Shown: positions 38,646-49,398, counted from the first letter of the stretch. The stretch is 64,000 nucleotides of DNA from Deltaproteobacteria bacterium (GCA_021780695.1 JAJXYD010000028.1:1-64000); one strand, 5' to 3'. Numbers and translations: made by a program. The notes: generated by a model from the sequence alone, not told the origin.

Positions 38646-41324
38646 ATGAACGAGCTTACCCCCATGATGCGGCAGTACCTCGAAATCAAATCGAAGTACC
38701 CGGGCTCTCTTTTGCTCTACCGCATGGGAGATTTCTACGAATTATTCCTCGAAGATGCGCAAACGGCATCGAAGGTGCTCGAAATAGCTCTGACGTCGCG
38801 CGACAGGCAGGCGGAAAACCCGGTACCGATGTGCGGAGTCCCCTACCACGCCGCGGAAGGCTACATAGCCAAGCTGGTTGCGGCGGGCTACAAGATAGCG
38901 GTCTGCGACCAGGTCGAGGACCCCAGGAAGGCCAAGGGGCTGGTCAAACGCGAGGTTACGAGGGTCCTAACCCCCGGGCTCATCGTGGACAACCAGAATC
39001 TTACCTCCGATCAGCCCAATTATCTTGCCGCCGTGCGCCAGCCCGGAGGTCACAAGCCCCTGGGCCTGGCCTTCCTCGACATCTCCACGGGGGAGTTCAG
39101 GATCACCGAAGTCGAGTCCGAGGAAAGCCTGGTCGAAGAACTGCTCAGGATAGGCCCCAAAGAGGTGCTTATCCCCGAGGAGTTTAGCGCCCAGTGGACC
39201 AGGAGCGTTGAAAACTGCCTGGATGCCTCCTTTACCCGGGTTGAGGAAATCCTTTTTGACAGCCGCCGTTCTTTGGAGCTGCTCACCTCCCATTTCCACG
39301 TCCACTCCCTCGAAGGCTTTGGCGTCGACGGCATGGATTCGGCCGTTCAGGCAGCCGGAGCAGTCCTGGCCTATGCCCATAAAAACCTGTTTAACTCCTG
39401 CGAGCACATCCGCCGGGTAATCCCCTACAGACGTTCGCAATTCATGGTGCTCGACGAGGCTACGGTCAGAAACCTCGAAATATTTTACTGCGCGGGGTTT
39501 CAGGGCAAAAAGGGCTCGCTTGCCGATGTGATCGATCATACGCGAACGGCCATGGGCGGGCGCAAGCTCAGGCAATGGCTTCGCTATCCGCTCCTCGACC
39601 TCGAGGAAATAATAAGCAGGCAGGGCGCGGTGGCCGAACTGGCGGCACAAAGCGCTATGAGAGGTTCGGTCCTTGCCGTTCTCGAAGGGATAAACGACAT
39701 CGAGCGGCTAAACGGCAGAAACAGCACGGGGGTGTCTTCCCCACGGGATCTTACGGGCCTTAAAAAATCGCTCCAGGCGCTGCCCGAGCTTGGCCGGGCC
39801 ATCTCAACGGCGCAGAGCCCTCTTCTTGCCTCCATGTTTTCACAATGGGACAACCTCGAAGAGCTGGCCGCCCATCTGGAAGCCGGACTTTGCGACCCGC
39901 CCCCGGCAACTCTATCCAACGGCGGCGCGATCAACCCGGGCTTCGACCCCGAGTTGGAGCGCTACGTGCGCCTTAGCCGCGATGCAAAAGGGTGGATGGC
40001 CGAATATGAAGCGGCCCAGCGCCGAGAGACCGGGATATCTTCCCTAAAGGTTCGCTTTAACAAAGTTTTCGGCTACTATATAGAGATATCCCGTTCAAAC
40101 CTCTCCTCGGTGCCGCCCCATTATCACCGCAAGCAGACCCTGGTAAACGCCGAACGCTTCATTACCGAGCAACTCAAGGAATTTGAGCAGCAGGTCCTGG
40201 AGGCCGACGACAAAAGGCTCGAACTCGAAGAGAGGCTCTTTGGGGAGTTGCGGCAGGCTGTCGCCCGCGAAAGCGCACGGATACAGAAGATGGCCGAAAT
40301 TATCTCCGAACTCGACTGCCTGGGCTCGCTTGCCGAACTTGCCGCCAAATACGATTATTCCAGGCCCGAAGTCGATTCGAGCGATTCGATCCATATCCGG
40401 GACGGAAGACATCCGGTTATAGAAAGATTTTTGCCCGAAGGCAGCTTTGTGCCAAACGATCTCGATCTCGACCAGAAAGACCAGCAGGTGCTGATCATTA
40501 CGGGTCCCAACATGGCCGGCAAATCCACAATTCTGCGGCAGGCCGCCCTGATCGTTTTGCTCGCCCAGATTGGCGGCTTCGTCCCGGCCCGCGAAGCGCG
40601 CATCGGAATAGTGGACCGCATTTTCACCCGGGTCGGGGCCTCCGACGATCTTGCTCGCGGCCGCTCGACTTTCATGGTAGAAATGCATGAGACGGCGAAT
40701 ATTTTGCATCAGGCCACGCCCCGCAGCCTTATAATACTCGATGAGATAGGCAGGGGAACGAGCACCTTCGACGGAATGAGCATAGCCTGGGCGGTTGCCG
40801 AATTTTTGCACGACTTCGAGGGCAAGGGGGTAAAGACCCTTTTCGCCACTCACTATCATGAGCTTATAGAATTGGCCCGCAGCCGTCCCAGGGTAAAGAA
40901 TTTCAATGTTGCGATCAGGGAATCGGAGCAGGAAATCCTTTTTTTCCATAAATTGACGGCCGGAAGTTCGAGCAGAAGCTACGGGATCCAGGTCGCAAGG
41001 CTTGCCGGTTTACCCGCAGAAATCACAGAGCGCGCAGGACAAATTCTGGCCCGGCTCGAAGGCAAAACGGAGGCTCCCGGCGGGCCCCTTTTAAGGGCCA
41101 AAGAGTTTACTCCTTCATCGCTTGCCCAACCGCGCGTGCAACTGCCGCTTTTTAGCCGGTCCAACGACTGGATTCGCACCAGGCTCCTTGAACTGGACCC
41201 GGAAAACATGACCCCCCTCTCGGCCTTGCAGGCGCTGCATCTTTTGCGGGAGGAAATCCTCCAAAAAAGTGAGGACGTCCTTTCCCAGTCCAAGAGGCGA
41301 CGGGCGGGGCAAAAAAAAGTGTAA
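38646..41324 (+). CDS. mutS: DNA mismatch repair protein MutS (892 aa)
   Basis: Recognises mismatches and small loops. The N-terminal mismatch-binding domain has the MGDFYELF motif with its stacking Phe (LLYRMGDFYELFLEDA). The connector, lever and clamp domains follow, and the ATPase has Walker A GPNMAGKST near 620, Walker B in LIILDEIGRGTSTFDG and the ATHYHEL switch. The C-terminal helix-turn-helix region is complete. Length and order are typical of MutS1. Divergent from uvrA; the RNase gene follows 49 bases later. Confidence 0.96.
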   Translation: MNELTPMMRQYLEIKSKYPGSLLLYRMGDFYELFLEDAQTASKVLEIALTSRDRQAENPVPMCGVPYHAAEGYIAKLVAAGYKIAVCDQVEDPRKAKGLVKREVTRVLTPGLIVDNQNLTSDQPNYLAAVRQPGGHKPLGLAFLDISTGEFRITEVESEESLVEELLRIGPKEVLIPEEFSAQWTRSVENCLDASFTRVEEILFDSRRSLELLTSHFHVHSLEGFGVDGMDSAVQAAGAVLAYAHKNLFNSCEHIRRVIPYRRSQFMVLDEATVRNLEIFYCAGFQGKKGSLADVIDHTRTAMGGRKLRQWLRYPLLDLEEIISRQGAVAELAAQSAMRGSVLAVLEGINDIERLNGRNSTGVSSPRDLTGLKKSLQALPELGRAISTAQSPLLASMFSQWDNLEELAAHLEAGLCDPPPATLSNGGAINPGFDPELERYVRLSRDAKGWMAEYEAAQRRETGISSLKVRFNKVFGYYIEISRSNLSSVPPHYHRKQTLVNAERFITEQLKEFEQQVLEADDKRLELEERLFGELRQAVARESARIQKMAEIISELDCLGSLAELAAKYDYSRPEVDSSDSIHIRDGRHPVIERFLPEGSFVPNDLDLDQKDQQVLIITGPNMAGKSTILRQAALIVLLAQIGGFVPAREARIGIVDRIFTRVGASDDLARGRSTFMVEMHETANILHQATPRSLIILDEIGRGTSTFDGMSIAWAVAEFLHDFEGKGVKTLFATHYHELIELARSRPRVKNFNVAIRESEQEILFFHKLTAGSSSRSYGIQVARLAGLPAEITERAGQILARLEGKTEAPGGPLLRAKEFTPSSLAQPRVQLPLFSRSNDWIRTRLLELDPENMTPLSALQALHLLREEILQKSEDVLSQSKRRRAGQKKV

Positions 41325-41373
41325 TTCTCCCGGCGCGCTCTGCGCCAGTTTAATTTTTTTTACGGAGTAAAAC

Positions 41374-43413
41374 ATGAGTCGGAATCAGGGCATCGAAATA
41401 GCGCCCGGCGACGTATTCGAATTTTATGAATCCCGGGAGATCCTGTGCGGGGTCGTTGTCGTTGTAAAAGACGGCCGGCTCAACGCGATCTCGGAGGCTA
41501 ACCGGGAAGTGGCGCTCACCCCCTCCAGGATCCTCTACCGGGGCAAAACAAGACTGGACCTGACCCTGGGCCGGGGCGAACTTACCCAGAGGCTGCGGGC
41601 CATCTCCGAAAACCGCAGAAATATCGCGCAAAATATCGACCTCGCGGAAGTCTGGGCACTCCTTGAATTGGAGGAAAACGGCTATGAGTCCACTGAAATC
41701 GCCGAGTTCATTTTCAGAACCCCTGTTTCAGACGACCAGGCCGCGGCGCTCAAAAGAGCCCTTCTCTGCGACAAGCTCTACTTTCAGGCCAAAGACTTCC
41801 GGTTTTATCCCCGCTCAGCCGAAAATGTGGAGGCCCGGCGCGCCGAGCTTCAAAAGGAAGCCGAAAGGGAGAGAAAACTCTTAGAGGGCGCGAAGTGGCT
41901 TTCCTCTATAAATACGCGCAAGCAGGGGACGCCGCAAATCGAGTTTCGCCAAGAACTCATCGATGCCCTTAAAGATTTTGCCCTTTTCGGCCCAGAGGGC
42001 AGGGAGGGCAATTTTGTAAAGGAACTCCTCAAGCAGGCCTCGATTCCGGTCAACCAGCAGGGAGCATTTCGCACCCTGGTCCGTTTGGGGGTTTGGAAGG
42101 AAGACGAAAACCTGCTGCTCCACGAAAACGGAATTTCGGCCGAGTTTCCCGAGGATGCAATGGAACAGGCGCGGGAGCTGGCTAAATTTAATCCCGCCGA
42201 CGGCGCGGCAAACGGCCGCGAAGACCTCTCGATCCTGGATGTGTTTACGGTCGACAGCGCCTCAACCCGCGACTATGACGATGCGCTCAGTGTTCGAGAG
42301 CTGGGGGCCGGTCTTTTCGAAGTGGGCATACACATCGCCGACGCGGCCGAACTTATCGGCCAGGGCACCCCTTTGGACCGGGAAGCCGAATCGAGGGCGA
42401 GTTCGGTCTACCTGCCAGACGGCCGCATAGCCATGCTTCCGCCTTTGCTCTCGGAGGGGATCCTGAGCTTGCAGGCCAATCAGAAGCGGTTTGCGATCAG
42501 TTTCCTCATCCGGATGGATTCCGAGGCCAATATAGTTGAGACAAAAATCTGCCCGAGTTTGATCACCGTCCGAAGACAGCTCACCTACGAGCAGGTAAAT
42601 GATCTTGTAGAAAAGGAAAGCGGGCTGAAAGCCCTCTTTGAGCTTGCCAACCGGCTGAGGCAAAAAAGAATCGATGCGGGCGCGGTCATCCTGCCCATTC
42701 CGGAAATCCAGGTCTACGTAAACGAGGCGGGAATGATCCAGATCACCCGCTACGACAAGGAAACCCCGAGCCAGATCATGGTTTCCGAGTCGATGATACA
42801 GGCAAATGCGGTTGCCGCCGCCTACCTGGCCCAAAGCGATCTGCCCTCGCTCTACAGAAACCAGGCCGAATGCCGGCCCGAAACCGAATGCGTACAGAGC
42901 GAACACGAACTCTTTCGCGTCTACCGCCAGAGACGGCTTTTTTCACGGGCGGAGCTTTCCACCGAAGCCAAACCCCACTGCAGCCTGGGCATTGAGCACT
43001 ATACGACGGTCACCTCACCGATACGGCGCTACTGCGACCTCATTGTACAGCGCCAGCTAAAACATGCACTGGCGGGAGTAAGGGGCGCCTACTCCAAAGA
43101 GCAGCTCGAAGAGGCGGCGGTGCGCCTTTCCACTGCACAGTCGAAGGTTTTCACGATCCAGCGCAAATGGACCCGCTACTGGATTCTAAAGTACATCGAG
43201 CAGGAAGACATAGAGAACATGAACTGCCTGGTTCTTGACAAAAACGCCCGCTATGCCCACCTTCTGCTCCCGGATCTGCTTATCGAGGCGAACGCCCCGG
43301 TGCCCGAGAACGCGGGCTTTAGCCAGGGCGATCAGGTAAAGATCCGCATAGAGAAGGCGATTCCACGCGATGACGTGCTCAAAATCCAAATTCTGGACGG
43401 CGCGCCGAGGTAG
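41374..43413 (+). CDS. RNase II/R-type 3'-5' exoribonuclease (679 aa)
   Basis: Degrades RNA from the 3' end. The catalytic RNB domain begins near residue 290, with the conserved Asp cluster DSASTRDYDDALSV, then HIADAAELI, SVYLPDGRIAMLP and the substrate-clamp region ending in TTVTSPIRRYCDLIVQRQL. The N-terminal 290 residues lack clear cold-shock motifs and look like the winged-helix/alternative N-terminus seen in shorter RNase II-like proteins. A short C-terminal S1-like part ends the chain. Probably co-transcribed with mutS. Confidence 0.85.
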   Translation: MSRNQGIEIAPGDVFEFYESREILCGVVVVVKDGRLNAISEANREVALTPSRILYRGKTRLDLTLGRGELTQRLRAISENRRNIAQNIDLAEVWALLELEENGYESTEIAEFIFRTPVSDDQAAALKRALLCDKLYFQAKDFRFYPRSAENVEARRAELQKEAERERKLLEGAKWLSSINTRKQGTPQIEFRQELIDALKDFALFGPEGREGNFVKELLKQASIPVNQQGAFRTLVRLGVWKEDENLLLHENGISAEFPEDAMEQARELAKFNPADGAANGREDLSILDVFTVDSASTRDYDDALSVRELGAGLFEVGIHIADAAELIGQGTPLDREAESRASSVYLPDGRIAMLPPLLSEGILSLQANQKRFAISFLIRMDSEANIVETKICPSLITVRRQLTYEQVNDLVEKESGLKALFELANRLRQKRIDAGAVILPIPEIQVYVNEAGMIQITRYDKETPSQIMVSESMIQANAVAAAYLAQSDLPSLYRNQAECRPETECVQSEHELFRVYRQRRLFSRAELSTEAKPHCSLGIEHYTTVTSPIRRYCDLIVQRQLKHALAGVRGAYSKEQLEEAAVRLSTAQSKVFTIQRKWTRYWILKYIEQEDIENMNCLVLDKNARYAHLLLPDLLIEANAPVPENAGFSQGDQVKIRIEKAIPRDDVLKIQILDGAPR

Positions 43414-43511
43414 CAAAAAAATTGAGTAAGACGCCTCTTTATCCCGCTTCTTGCGATTCCTAAATTAGTCTGGCCGGGGACAAGGACATAAATCTAAAAA
43501 GGAGAACGCTT

Positions 43512-44522
43512 ATGCAACTGGGAATGATCGGGGCTGGCCGCATGGGTGGCAACATGGCGCTTCGCTTGATCAGAAGCGGCCACGAGTGTATCATGTACGA
43601 TCGAAACCCCGGAGCCTTGAAGGCGATAGTGGCAAAAGGCGCAAAGGGGGCAAAAAGCCCGGATGAATTTATAGGGATGCTCTCCTCGCCGCGAGTCGTC
43701 TGGCTTATGACGCCTGCGGCCCTGGTGGACAAAATCCTTGAAGAAGTTGCTCCTCTTCTCGATCCGGGCGACATCCTGGTCGACGGCGGCAACTCCTATT
43801 ACCACGACGACATCCGCAGGGCCGCGTCCTTAAAGGAAAAAGGCATCGATTACGTCGATGTGGGGGTAAGCGGCGGCGTTTGGGGACTTGACCGGGGTTA
43901 CTGCATGATGATCGGCGGCAAAGCCGAAGCGGTAAAAAGGCTCGAGCCCATCCTGGAAGCACTCGCGCCGGGCCCCTCGCAGATACAGCGCACCAGCGGC
44001 CGCACGGGAGCCCTCTCCCAGGCCGAAAACGGCTATCTGCACTGCGGCCCCAACGGCGCAGGCCATTTTGTAAAAATGATCCATAACGGCATAGAGTACG
44101 GAATGATGGCGGCCATTGCCGAAGGGCTAAATATTCTCAAAAATGCGGGAATCGGGCTGACCTTCGAGGGGGCGGACGCCGAAACAGCCCCTCTGCGACG
44201 ACCCGAATATTACAAGTTCGATTTTCCCCTGCCCGATATTGCCGAAGTGTGGCGCAGGGGCAGCGTTATCAGCTCCTGGCTTCTGGATTTGACGGCCGAC
44301 GCTCTCTACAAAAACCCCGATCTCACGGGGTTTGCCGGCCGTGTGTCCGATTCGGGCGAGGGGCGCTGGACTCTGCAGGCGGCAATCGACCAGGGCGTAC
44401 CGGCCCCGGTGATCGGATCGGCGCTTTTCAGCCGCTTTAGTTCCAGAGGAATGGACGATTTTGCCGACAAGGTCCTCTCCGCCATGCGCTGGGAATTCGG
44501 CGGGCACAAGGAGAAGGAATAA
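43512..44522 (+). CDS. gnd: 6-phosphogluconate dehydrogenase, short decarboxylating type (336 aa)
   Basis: Converts 6-phosphogluconate to ribulose 5-phosphate. The Rossmann start MQLGMIGAGRMGGNMALRL carries GxGxxG at 6-12. The substrate Lys and Asn lie in GAGHFVKMIHNGIEYGMM. At 336 residues it is the short form, related to the NAD-preferring GntZ/YqeC group rather than the 470-residue Gnd. AGGAG precedes the ATG. First gene of the sugar-phosphate operon. Confidence 0.92.
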   Translation: MQLGMIGAGRMGGNMALRLIRSGHECIMYDRNPGALKAIVAKGAKGAKSPDEFIGMLSSPRVVWLMTPAALVDKILEEVAPLLDPGDILVDGGNSYYHDDIRRAASLKEKGIDYVDVGVSGGVWGLDRGYCMMIGGKAEAVKRLEPILEALAPGPSQIQRTSGRTGALSQAENGYLHCGPNGAGHFVKMIHNGIEYGMMAAIAEGLNILKNAGIGLTFEGADAETAPLRRPEYYKFDFPLPDIAEVWRRGSVISSWLLDLTADALYKNPDLTGFAGRVSDSGEGRWTLQAAIDQGVPAPVIGSALFSRFSSRGMDDFADKVLSAMRWEFGGHKEKE

Positions 44523-44554
44523 AACCAGGGAAATCACAATCGAGGGGTTAACCT

Positions 44555-46189
44555 ATGATCGATGGCCCAAGACTGCCCCAAACACAGGCATGGCAAGCCC
44601 TTAAGACCCATTACGAGGAGAGCCGGGCAAAAACTTTGCGCCAACTCTTCGGTGAGGACCCGACCCGGGGTGAGAGGTTTTGCGCCGAAGGCGCCGACCT
44701 TTTCCTCGATTATTCCAAGAACTTAATCACCCAGAAAACTCTTTCCCTGCTCTTTGGCCTTGCACGCGAGTGCGGCCTCGAGGCCAGGCGGGACGCCATG
44801 TTCCGGGGGGATAAGATAAATATTACCGAAAACCGCGCGGTTTTGCACACCGCCCTTCGCGCCCCGCGCCAGGCCTCTATTCGGGTCGAGGGGACCGATA
44901 TCGTTGCCGAGGTCCACGCGGTGCTTGGCAGAATGGCCGATTTTGCCGACCGGGTTCGCAGCGGCCGCTGGCTTGGCTGCACGGGCAAGAGGATAAAACA
45001 CGTTATCAACATCGGCATCGGAGGCTCCTATCTTGGCCCGGAGATGGCCTACCTCGCACTTCGCCCCTTCAGCCAACGTACCCTTGGCTTCCGCTTCGTC
45101 TCAAACGTCGACGGGACCGACTTTTCGGAGGCCACCCGGGATCTCGACCCGGCGGAAACGCTCTTTATAATCTCTTCCAAAACCTTCACCACACTTGAAA
45201 CCATGACCAACGCCCTTACCGCCCGGCAATGGCTCGTCGAGGCCCTTGGCCAAAAGGAGGCGGTTGCGGCTCATTTTGTCGCGGTATCCACAAACGAGGC
45301 CAAAGTTCGCGAATTCGGGATCGACACGGCCAACATGTTCGGCTTCTGGGACTGGGTGGGCGGGCGCTACTCGATGGATTCGGCCATTGGGCTTTCGACC
45401 ATGCTTGCTGTCGGACCGCAAAATTTTGAGGATATGCTGGCCGGCTTTCACGCCATGGACCAGCACTTCCTGACGGCCCCCCTGGAGAGCAATCTTCCGG
45501 CCATTATGGGGCTTCTTACGGTCTGGTACAACAATTTTTTCGACGTACAAACCATCGGCCTCATGCCCTATGCATCCTATCTTAAACGCTTTCCCGCCTA
45601 CATGCAGCAATTGCAGATGGAAAGCAACGGAAAGCACGTCGACCTGGAGGGGCGCATGGTTGGCTATGAGACCGGACCCATTATCTGGGGAGAACCCGGC
45701 ACGGACGCACAACACTCTTTTTACCAGCTCATTCATCAGGGCACAAAACTCATTCCCTGCGACCTGATCGGGTTTTGCCGCCCTCTAAGCCCGCTTGAGC
45801 GCCATCACGACCTGCTCATGGCCAACATGTTCGCCCAGGCCGAGGCCCTGGCTTTCGGAAAAACCGCCGAAGAACTTAACGCCGAAGGCTCCCCGGCTTC
45901 TCAAACACCTTTTCGCGTCTGCCAGGGCAATCGTCCCACCAATGTCATTTTGGCCGAGAGTTTGACGCCCAGAACCCTTGGCGCTCTGGTGGCCCTCTAC
46001 GAACACAATGTTTTCACCCAGGGCGTCCTTTGGAATATCGACTCTTTCGACCAGTGGGGCGTTGAACTTGGCAAGGTGCTGGCCGGTAAAATTATACCCC
46101 AGCTCTGCTCCACGGCCCCCCGGCTCGATCACGACAGTTCGACAAACGGCCTCATCCGTCGCTATCGTAAATATAATGACAGGCCTTGA
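44555..46189 (+). CDS. pgi: Glucose-6-phosphate isomerase (544 aa)
   Basis: Interconverts glucose 6-phosphate and fructose 6-phosphate. Both PGI signatures are seen: [21 protein letters not shown] with [17 protein letters not shown], and the C-terminal [14 protein letters not shown]. The catalytic Glu region ([24 protein letters not shown]) and the HGTK-like His region ([13 protein letters not shown]) are intact. Full length. It follows gnd by 32 bases. Confidence 0.95.
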   Translation: MIDGPRLPQTQAWQALKTHYEESRAKTLRQLFGEDPTRGERFCAEGADLFLDYSKNLITQKTLSLLFGLARECGLEARRDAMFRGDKINITENRAVLHTALRAPRQASIRVEGTDIVAEVHAVLGRMADFADRVRSGRWLGCTGKRIKHVINIGIGGSYLGPEMAYLALRPFSQRTLGFRFVSNVDGTDFSEATRDLDPAETLFIISSKTFTTLETMTNALTARQWLVEALGQKEAVAAHFVAVSTNEAKVREFGIDTANMFGFWDWVGGRYSMDSAIGLSTMLAVGPQNFEDMLAGFHAMDQHFLTAPLESNLPAIMGLLTVWYNNFFDVQTIGLMPYASYLKRFPAYMQQLQMESNGKHVDLEGRMVGYETGPIIWGEPGTDAQHSFYQLIHQGTKLIPCDLIGFCRPLSPLERHHDLLMANMFAQAEALAFGKTAEELNAEGSPASQTPFRVCQGNRPTNVILAESLTPRTLGALVALYEHNVFTQGVLWNIDSFDQWGVELGKVLAGKIIPQLCSTAPRLDHDSSTNGLIRRYRKYNDRP

Positions 46190-46205
46190 GGAAGGGTGAG
46201 CTGAG

Positions 46206-46961
46206 ATGTCTCAGATTTCGGTCTATCCGGACAAGGAAAGTCTGGCGGCCGGTGCGGTCGATCTGATAATCGACGCGGCCCGGCTGGCTATCGAAAAGCG
46301 AGGCCGCTTCAGCCTGGCTCTTTCGGGCGGAGAGACTCCGCGTCCGGTCTACGCTCGTCTGGCCTCGCCTCCATTCAGGGAGGCGATCGACTGGTCCAGG
46401 GTCTTTATCTATTTTGGAGACGAACGCTGCGTTGCTCCCGAGGACCCGCGCAGCAACTACCTTATGGCCAAAACCGTTCTATTGGACCAAATCGCCATTA
46501 AAAACACCCATATTTTCCGCATACACGGCGAAGATCCGCCCGAAAGTGCGGCCAGAGACTACGACAATGTCCTTTGCAACGCTTTTGGCCCCCAGTCGCG
46601 CGAAGAGGGAAAACTCCGGGAACCCTTTGACCTGATCCTTCTCGGCATGGGAGAAAACGGACACACGGCCTCGCTTTTTCCCGGTACGGCCGCGGTAGTC
46701 GAGACCAAAAGACGGGTCATGGCCGTCTATGTCGAAAACGGTTCCCTGTGGCGCATCACGATGACCCCGGTTGTGATCAATGCAGCCCGGCAAGTGGCTT
46801 TTCTCGTCCGCGGAGCCGAAAAGGCGGAGATGCTAAAACGCGTTATCGAAGGTCCCTTCCAGCCTGCTTTGCTCCCGGCCCAGGCAGTTAGGCCCACCGG
46901 AGGGAAACTGCTCTGGATGGTTGACCGGCAGGCCGCCGCCGGGTTGAGGATAAAGCCATGA
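46206..46961 (+). CDS. pgl: 6-phosphogluconolactonase (251 aa)
   Basis: Hydrolyses 6-phosphogluconolactone to 6-phosphogluconate. The DevB-type fold is marked by FSLALSGGETPRPVYARL, the strand IYFGDERCVAPEDPRSNY and the catalytic LGMGENGHTASLFPGT. Its stop overlaps the rpiA start by four bases (ATGA), pointing to translational coupling. Confidence 0.94.
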   Translation: MSQISVYPDKESLAAGAVDLIIDAARLAIEKRGRFSLALSGGETPRPVYARLASPPFREAIDWSRVFIYFGDERCVAPEDPRSNYLMAKTVLLDQIAIKNTHIFRIHGEDPPESAARDYDNVLCNAFGPQSREEGKLREPFDLILLGMGENGHTASLFPGTAAVVETKRRVMAVYVENGSLWRITMTPVVINAARQVAFLVRGAEKAEMLKRVIEGPFQPALLPAQAVRPTGGKLLWMVDRQAAAGLRIKP

Positions 46962-47671
46962 CAAGCGAGGCCCCGGAAGACAAAAACATCGCGCGCCTTA
47001 AACAGCAGGCCGCCGAGTATGCCGTCCGCTTCATCCGGCCCGGTATGACCGTGGGGCTTGGCACCGGTTCGACCGCATCCCATGCGGTTGGCCTAATAGC
47101 CAGGTTGTACGGCGAGGGAGAGCTAAGGGGCATCGTCTTGTTTGCAACTTCGGTGGGCGTATGGGAAGAGGCTGCCCGGCTGGGCCTTCCCATGCTTGAA
47201 GAAGACCTGCCGCGCGAGATAGACATAACAATCGACGGCGCCGACGAGGTCGACCCGCAGCTCAACCTGATAAAGGGAGGCGGCGGAGCGCTGCTTCGAG
47301 AAAAAATCGCGGCCCAGGCAAGCCGCCGTGAAATTATTATAGTCGATGAGAGCAAAATGTCGCCGCGGCTTGGCACCCATTGCGCGGTCCCGCTAGAGGT
47401 ACTGCCTTTCGGCTGGAGGTCTCAGGCTCGCTATCTTTCCACCCTGGGAGGCGAGGTGTCGCTTCGGCGTCTGGCGAGCGGCCGGGAGTTTCGAACCGAC
47501 CAGGGAAACCTCGTCCTCGACTGCCGCTTCGGCCCCCTTGCCGATATGGAGCAACTGGCCCGAAAGCTGGAACTGCGGGCCGGCATAATGGAACACGGTC
47601 TGTTTATTAACCTCGCCCACGATGTCGTCGTCGCGGGCAAGGAGGGAGTAAAGCATTTCAAGAGGCAGTAA
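46958..47671 (+). CDS. rpiA: Ribose-5-phosphate isomerase A (237 aa)
   Basis: Interconverts ribose 5-phosphate and ribulose 5-phosphate. The MTVGLGTGSTASHAV phosphate-binding motif, ITIDGADEVDPQLNLIKGGGGALLREKI active-site stretch and VDESK motif are all intact. Its position after pgl and gnd completes the route to ribose phosphate. Confidence 0.95.
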   Translation: MTSEAPEDKNIARLKQQAAEYAVRFIRPGMTVGLGTGSTASHAVGLIARLYGEGELRGIVLFATSVGVWEEAARLGLPMLEEDLPREIDITIDGADEVDPQLNLIKGGGGALLREKIAAQASRREIIIVDESKMSPRLGTHCAVPLEVLPFGWRSQARYLSTLGGEVSLRRLASGREFRTDQGNLVLDCRFGPLADMEQLARKLELRAGIMEHGLFINLAHDVVVAGKEGVKHFKRQ

Positions 47672-47694
47672 CCAACTTTTAACACGGAGCTTCC

Positions 47695-49335
47695 ATGACA
47701 ATTTCGCCTTATGCCGGAAAGCCGGCCCAGCAGTGGATGTTAACCAATATCCCCCGCCTTGTGAGGGCTTATTACGTCAACCGCCCGGAACCATCGCTTC
47801 CCGAACACCGCGTCTCCTTTGGGACCTCCGGACACAGGGGCTCGTCACTGGACAACTCGTTTAACGAGCAACACATCCTGGCCATAACCCAGGCCATTTG
47901 CCTCTACCGCCGCAGCCAGGCAATCGACGGCCCGCTGTTTCTGGGCATGGATACCCACGCACTATCCGAACCCGCCTTTGCAACCGCTCTAGAGGTTCTT
48001 GCCGCCAACGGCGTTGACGTTATGATCGATGCCGAGGACGGCTACACCCCGACACCCGTTATTTCCCATGCGATCCTGACATACAACCGGGGCCGGGACC
48101 GAGGCATGGCTGACGGCATTGTCATCACCCCGTCCCACAACCCGCCGCGCTTCGGGGGCTTCAAATACAACCCTCCCCACGGAGGCCCGGCCGGCACGCA
48201 AGTAACCCGCCGGATCGAAGAGCAGGCAAACGCCATCCTTTCCAACGGACTGGGAGCGGTATCCCGGCTCCCTTTCGAACGTGCGCTAAAAAAGGAAACC
48301 ACCCACAGACATAATTACCTCGCATCCTATATAGACGATCTTACCTCCGTTGTGGACATGAAGCTCATTAAAGAAAGCCGGGTCCACCTCGGGGCCGACC
48401 CGCTGGGCGGGGCATCCCTTGCCTATTATGACGCCGTCGCGCAAAAATACGGCCTCAATCTCGAGGTGGTAAACCACGACATCGACCCTACGTTTCGCTT
48501 CATGAGCCTCGACTGGGACGGTCAAATCCGCATGGACCCCTCTTCCAGTTACGCCATGGCGCCGATGATAGCCCTGAAAGACCGTTTTGCCGTAGCCTTT
48601 GCAAGCGATGCGGATGCGGATCGCCACGGGATAGTAAGCCGCACTCAGGGGCTCATGGTTCCAAACAACTACCTGGCCGTAGCCATAGCCTATCTTTTCG
48701 CCAACCGTACGGCCTGGCCGGCCGGCGCGGCTGTTGGAAAAACCGTTGTGAGCAGCGCGATGATCGACAAGGTGGCGGCTCGCATGAACAGAAAGCTCGT
48801 GGAAGTGCCGGTGGGGTTCAAGTGGTTTGTAGACGGGCTTATCGAGGGCTCCATGGGCTTTGCCGGCGAAGAGTCCGCCGGGGCCTCCTTCCTTCGCTTC
48901 GACGGCACGGTCTGGTCAACGGATAAGGACGGAATAATTCCCAACCTGCTCGCAGCCGAGATAACCGCCAGGACCGGCAAGGACCCTGGCCAGCACTACC
49001 AGGAATTGACCGCTGAGTTCGGCAAGGCCCATTACACGCGCATAGACGCCCCCGCAACGGCGCAACAGAAGGCGAAGCTCTCCAAACTCACCCCCGATGC
49101 CGTAAAAGATCGCGAACTTGCCGGTGAACCCATAAAGGCCATGCTTACCAAGGCTCCCGGAAACAACGCCCCCATCGGCGGCCTGAAAGTTGTGGCCGAA
49201 AACGGCTGGTTTGCCGCGCGCCCCTCCGGCACCGAGGATATATACAAGATTTACGCCGAGAGCTTCAGAGACCAAGCCCACCTGGAGGCCGTCGTCAGCG
49301 AGGCCCGCAGGATCGTCGACGACTCTCTTTCCTGA
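47695..49335 (+). CDS. pgm: Phosphoglucomutase, alpha-D-glucose specific (546 aa)
   Basis: Interconverts glucose 1-phosphate and glucose 6-phosphate. VSFGTSGHRGSS near the N-terminus, the phosphoserine loop GIVITPSHNPPRFGG (Ser near 148), the metal loop FASDADADRHGIV and the C-terminal RPSGTEDIYKIYAESF mark the four domains. Last gene of the operon, linking glycogen or polysaccharide precursors to the preceding enzymes. Confidence 0.95.
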   Translation: MTISPYAGKPAQQWMLTNIPRLVRAYYVNRPEPSLPEHRVSFGTSGHRGSSLDNSFNEQHILAITQAICLYRRSQAIDGPLFLGMDTHALSEPAFATALEVLAANGVDVMIDAEDGYTPTPVISHAILTYNRGRDRGMADGIVITPSHNPPRFGGFKYNPPHGGPAGTQVTRRIEEQANAILSNGLGAVSRLPFERALKKETTHRHNYLASYIDDLTSVVDMKLIKESRVHLGADPLGGASLAYYDAVAQKYGLNLEVVNHDIDPTFRFMSLDWDGQIRMDPSSSYAMAPMIALKDRFAVAFASDADADRHGIVSRTQGLMVPNNYLAVAIAYLFANRTAWPAGAAVGKTVVSSAMIDKVAARMNRKLVEVPVGFKWFVDGLIEGSMGFAGEESAGASFLRFDGTVWSTDKDGIIPNLLAAEITARTGKDPGQHYQELTAEFGKAHYTRIDAPATAQQKAKLSKLTPDAVKDRELAGEPIKAMLTKAPGNNAPIGGLKVVAENGWFAARPSGTEDIYKIYAESFRDQAHLEAVVSEARRIVDDSLS

Positions 49336-49340
49336 GGATA

Positions 49341-49373
49341 TCCGGACTCTCAGCCCGTGACGGAGCGTCCGGA
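49341..49373 (+). terminator. Hairpin between pgm and kdtA
   Basis: TCCGGAC (49341-49347) pairs with GTCCGGA (49367-49373), followed by AAATTG on the plus strand. The loop is long (19 bases), so termination would be weak. Confidence 0.35.
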
Positions 49374-49398
49374 AAATTGTCTTCGGATTTTGCGGGCT

